Below are positions 6,248 through 7,484 of a stretch of 7,484 bases of DNA, in pieces (positions within the stretch are counted from its first letter, which is position 1; each line of letters opens with the position of its first letter). The position numbers and the translations under genes were made by a program. Source of the DNA: Bacilli bacterium (GTDB taxonomy: Bacteria > Bacillota_I > Bacilli_A > ML615J-28 > CAG-698); contig JALOBF010000072.1 in the NCBI GenBank assembly GCA_023228385.1, positions 1-7,484 on the forward strand, read 5' to 3'. The notes below the pieces were generated by a model. The model did no database searches. It was not told the DNA's origin and saw only the letters and a program-made list of their open reading frames with translations.

Positions 6248-7484
6248 ATGAAAAAAATTTATATTATAATAATGTTACTCTTTTTGCCCTTTGTAATAAC
6301 CGGCTGCGGTAAGAACAAAGGCGATAAAACGGAAATTACTTTTTGGCATATGTCTCCGGTCGGAAGTGAATCATATGCAGCGACAAAACAAATAATCAAA
6401 CGCTTTAACGATTCACAAGATAAGTACTTTATTAAGGGAACGGGTTTTTCCTTTTGGGATTATTGGGATAAGCTTGATGTTGCCGTCAGTTCCAGAACAG
6501 CCCCTGATGTTGGTTTATCAACCCTTGATGATGTTGTATCAAGAGCGAGTGCCGGTGTTTTATACAACATAAGTGATTTGATGCGAACCGATGAAACGCC
6601 GCTTAATCCAGAAGATTTTTATGTTAATCAATTAGAATTCGCAACTTATAACGATGATTTATATGCTTTGCCTTTTACCTCAACCACGCGTTTATTATTT
6701 TATAACCTAGATTTGTTTGCTGAGGTTGGTTTAACTGATGATGATGTTCCGACCAATTGGTCTGAACTTTATACGGTTGCGAAAAAATTAGATAAAGTAG
6801 ATAATAAGGGGGCAATTCAACGTCTTGGCTTTGACCCCACTTATGGCGAGGCTACTTATCACGGCTTTCTCTGGCAAAACGGTTTAGATTTTTTTGATGA
6901 AGATTTAAATCCGACATTAAATACGCAAGGCCATTATGATGTCTTACAATGGATGATTGATTTTAATAAAGAATATACGCGAAAACAATTGGTTGCTTTT
7001 GGCGATGCTAATGCTATGCTTGGCATTAATCCGTTTGCTGCGGAAAGAGTGGCAATGATTATTCAAAATGACGGTTTATATCAAATCCTTAAAAATGCCA
7101 GTTCAACTTTTAATTATGGCGTCACTTATATTCCGATTCCGGACGATAATGGAATCAGAGTAAATTGGGGTAGCGGTTTCTCGATTGAATTATATAATAA
7201 CGGGAAAGGAAATATCGCAAAAAAACAAGGTGCCTATGAATTTTTAAAATATTTAATGAGTTACGATACGCAAAAAGATTTATCAATAGCAAATGGTTGG
7301 ATAATGGCATCAAAATCAGCGATGGCATCTGTTGCGGAAAATAATCCGATTTTAACCAGATTGATTGAAGAGGTGGCTTATGCAAAAGATAAAGTATTTG
7401 TCCCGTATGCTCCATCTTGGCATGGGAACGATTGGCAGCCTTACTATAATTCAGCTTTAAGCAAAGAAAAAACGGTGGAGCAAG
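6248..7484 (+). CDS. sugar ABC transporter substrate-binding lipoprotein (partial, 3' end cut by window)
   Basis: Starts at ATG 6248 with AGGAG at 6237-6241, six bases away, and stays open for 412 codons to the window edge. The N-terminus is a lipoprotein signal (MKK, hydrophobic stretch, Ile-Thr-Gly-Cys20), so it is anchored outside the membrane. The mature part follows the extracellular solute-binding protein family 1 (MalE/CUT1) pattern: ITFWHMSP strand, TAPDVGLSTLDD, YALPFTSTTRLLFYN (139-153), VPTNWSEL (168-173), GINPFAAERVAM, NWGSGFSIE and YEFLKYLMS. Aromatic residues are plentiful (FSFWDYWDK; WHGNDWQPYY), as expected for stacking on sugar rings. Members are typically 400-450 residues, so little is missing. 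It captures the glycan fragment and hands it to the permease. Ligand unknown. Confidence 0.92.
   Translation, partial: MKKIYIIIMLLFLPFVITGCGKNKGDKTEITFWHMSPVGSESYAATKQIIKRFNDSQDKYFIKGTGFSFWDYWDKLDVAVSSRTAPDVGLSTLDDVVSRASAGVLYNISDLMRTDETPLNPEDFYVNQLEFATYNDDLYALPFTSTTRLLFYNLDLFAEVGLTDDDVPTNWSELYTVAKKLDKVDNKGAIQRLGFDPTYGEATYHGFLWQNGLDFFDEDLNPTLNTQGHYDVLQWMIDFNKEYTRKQLVAFGDANAMLGINPFAAERVAMIIQNDGLYQILKNASSTFNYGVTYIPIPDDNGIRVNWGSGFSIELYNNGKGNIAKKQGAYEFLKYLMSYDTQKDLSIANGWIMASKSAMASVAENNPILTRLIEEVAYAKDKVFVPYAPSWHGNDWQPYYNSALSKEKTVEQ

Noticed and set aside
7155..7415. 86-codon reverse-strand ORF in the binding-protein gene
   Set aside because: Antisense shadow of a clear coding sequence, without ribosome site or domain signal.
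1..7484. CRISPR array, tRNA, rRNA, insertion sequence or phage attachment site
   Set aside because: No regularly spaced long repeats, no cloverleaf-like or rRNA-like sequence, no transposase or terminal inverted repeats were seen.

Overview
The window is AT-rich, uses the standard bacterial code (TGG for Trp, TGA as a true stop), and carries strong Gram-positive-type Shine-Dalgarno sequences and two lipoprotein signal peptides. This suggests a low-GC Bacillota or Mycoplasmatota-type organism (Acholeplasma, Izemoplasma or Erysipelotrichia-like). The taxonomic placement is inferred from style alone; there is no rRNA or marker gene.

Left part (1-1265): short, apparently unlinked units. First is a PAP2-like membrane protein (63-635), then a hairpin that may terminate it (657-711). 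Next is a promoter (736-764) driving a 44-residue zinc-ribbon ORF (787-921) and a 68-residue two-helix membrane ORF (924-1130). These two ORFs look like the halves of one zinc-ribbon membrane protein, split exactly at a CCCAAAA slip site followed directly by TAA. A clear intrinsic terminator (1227-1265) closes this part.

Control region (1266-1456): very AT-rich. It holds five GTATTAA-type repeats at near-helical spacing, an extended -10 promoter, a perfect 14-bp palindrome over the -10 and start site, and a 14-bp match to the CcpA/LacI-type cre operator with one mismatch. The layout suggests a sugar-controlled operon, possibly with an upstream activator.

Operon (1457-7484 and beyond the window): four co-directional, tightly packed genes. 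(1) A TTG-started lipoprotein of 692 residues with an N-terminal discoidin-like domain and a propeller-type, glycoside-hydrolase-like domain interrupted by a second discoidin (F5/8 type C, CBM32-like) domain. (2) A 625-residue paralogue with the same interrupted plan but no signal peptide. (3) A MalG-type inner-membrane permease of a CUT1 sugar ABC transporter. (4) The matching solute-binding lipoprotein, cut off by the window end. A coherent model, by inference, is a glycan-use locus: the surface lipoprotein trims or binds a polysaccharide, the binding protein captures the oligosaccharide, the transporter imports it, and the cytosolic paralogue processes it. The MalF-type partner permease and the ATPase are not in the window. 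The substrate is unknown, and the two large proteins are the best candidates for something undescribed.
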